DNA of 5,401 bases from JAGPKI01 sp052034135 (GTDB lineage Bacteria; Caldisericota; Caldisericia; UBA6126; JAGPKI01). The stretch spans positions 1-5,401 of the forward strand of contig JBPOJC010000020.1 of NCBI GenBank assembly GCA_052034135.1, read 5' to 3'. The notes beneath the pieces were generated by a model, which was not told the origin of the DNA, made no database searches, and worked only from the letters and a program-made list of their open reading frames with translations. The position numbers and the translations under genes are program-made. Shown here piece after piece: positions 4,974-5,401 of the stretch (within the stretch, counting starts at the first letter, position 1; each line of letters opens with the position of its first letter).

Positions 4974-5401
4974 ATGAAAATGAGAAAAACAATGTTAACT
5001 ATTATTTTAATGATAATCATGGTTATTTTTGTTGGTCAGTTAATTTTTGTAATTTCCATAAATTCCACAAGCTACGGTAATATCATAAACAAAGAGCTTT
5101 CCTCAGAGTTAACATCAATAATAGAAAAAATTGAATCAAGAATTAGCGGAAGAGAGATAAATCTTACTTCCAAGAATTATAATCTTGATTCTACGGAACC
5201 TTTAGATATAGGAAAAGTTTATCTTCAAAGAAAAGAGGAAGGAGAAGTATTAGAAGAAATTATTCAAAGGATGAGACTCGAAATTTGCCTATTGCTTAGT
5301 GATCAACCAGAACTACTAAAAGCAATGTATAAATCCAATGTTATATCTGACAATAGGTCATATACTGGAGACTTTTTCCCAAATCTTGGAATTGTTAGTG
5401 A
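4974..5401 (+). CDS. Membrane-anchored hypothetical protein, 3' end beyond the window
   Basis: The frame is open from an ATG with a strong binding site to the window end, giving 142 codons without a stop. A basic start (MKMRK) leads into a hydrophobic segment at about residues 7-29, then a helical, charged region (NKELSSELTSIIEKIESR, about 39-57; EEGEVLEEIIQRMRLEICLLL, about 88-108) and a more polar stretch ending NRSYTGDFFPNLGIVS. It has the same architecture as the three putative immunity proteins but no visible sequence similarity to them, and no tip lies between it and immunity C (36-base gap). It could be a second immunity protein, or the immunity of a cassette whose tip was lost. An N-terminal anchor followed by a helical stretch is also common in sensor or pilin-like proteins, so the role is open. 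Confidence 0.75.
   Translation, partial: MKMRKTMLTIILMIIMVIFVGQLIFVISINSTSYGNIINKELSSELTSIIEKIESRISGREINLTSKNYNLDSTEPLDIGKVYLQRKEEGEVLEEIIQRMRLEICLLLSDQPELLKAMYKSNVISDNRSYTGDFFPNLGIVS

Noticed and set aside
1..5401. CRISPR arrays, tRNA or rRNA genes, insertion sequences, riboswitches.
   Set aside because: No regularly spaced repeats, no tRNA-like cloverleaf, no transposase motif and no terminal inverted repeats were seen on either strand.

Overview
The window is an AT-rich stretch from a bacterium. Hand-counted 60-base lines range from about 22 to 47 percent GC. Every supportable gene is on the + strand. Shine-Dalgarno sites are strong (AGGAGG type), the code is standard, and TGA is a stop. 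No housekeeping, ribosomal or phage gene is present, so the taxon cannot be named. RHS (YD-repeat) proteins with cysteine-rich tips are, as I recall, frequent in uncultured PVC/Omnitrophota-like lineages, but that is only a guess.

The content is best read as the 3' graveyard, or cassette store, of an RHS polymorphic-toxin locus. Three toxin-tip fragments alternate with membrane-anchored proteins in tandem: tip A (118-480), putative immunity A (494-1600), RHS fragment plus tip B (1593-2546), putative immunity B (2632-3276), RHS fragment plus tip C (about 3272-4063), putative immunity C (4041-4937). A fourth membrane-anchored protein (4974 to the window end) follows with no tip in front of it. 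Bases 3-65 may be the end of another gene.

The RHS identity of fragments B and C rests on visible landmarks. These are YD-type repeats (FSWNSRGKL, FSYDGMNR, YTFDSFGN, YVYDNYGN), an NPYxxxGKER motif, a degenerate LRARYYDPxxGRW-like segment, and a degenerate 'NLYxYVxNNPVNxxDPxG' end of the core, after which the sequence becomes unrelated. None of the three tip frames has a convincing ribosome binding site, whereas immunity A, immunity B and the last gene each have a strong one. This suggests silent or displaced toxin tips whose neighbouring protective genes are still expressed. The exception is immunity C, which overlaps the end of tip C and lacks a good site of its own.

The proposed logic is inference: an incoming tip-plus-immunity cassette recombines into the conserved RHS core upstream and pushes the older 3' end downstream. 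The RHS homology of B and C starts within a few bases of the preceding immunity stop codon, as this predicts. All four candidate immunity proteins carry an N-terminal hydrophobic anchor and all tips are cysteine-rich, so the toxins may act outside the cytoplasm. No tip could be assigned to a known toxin family by eye.
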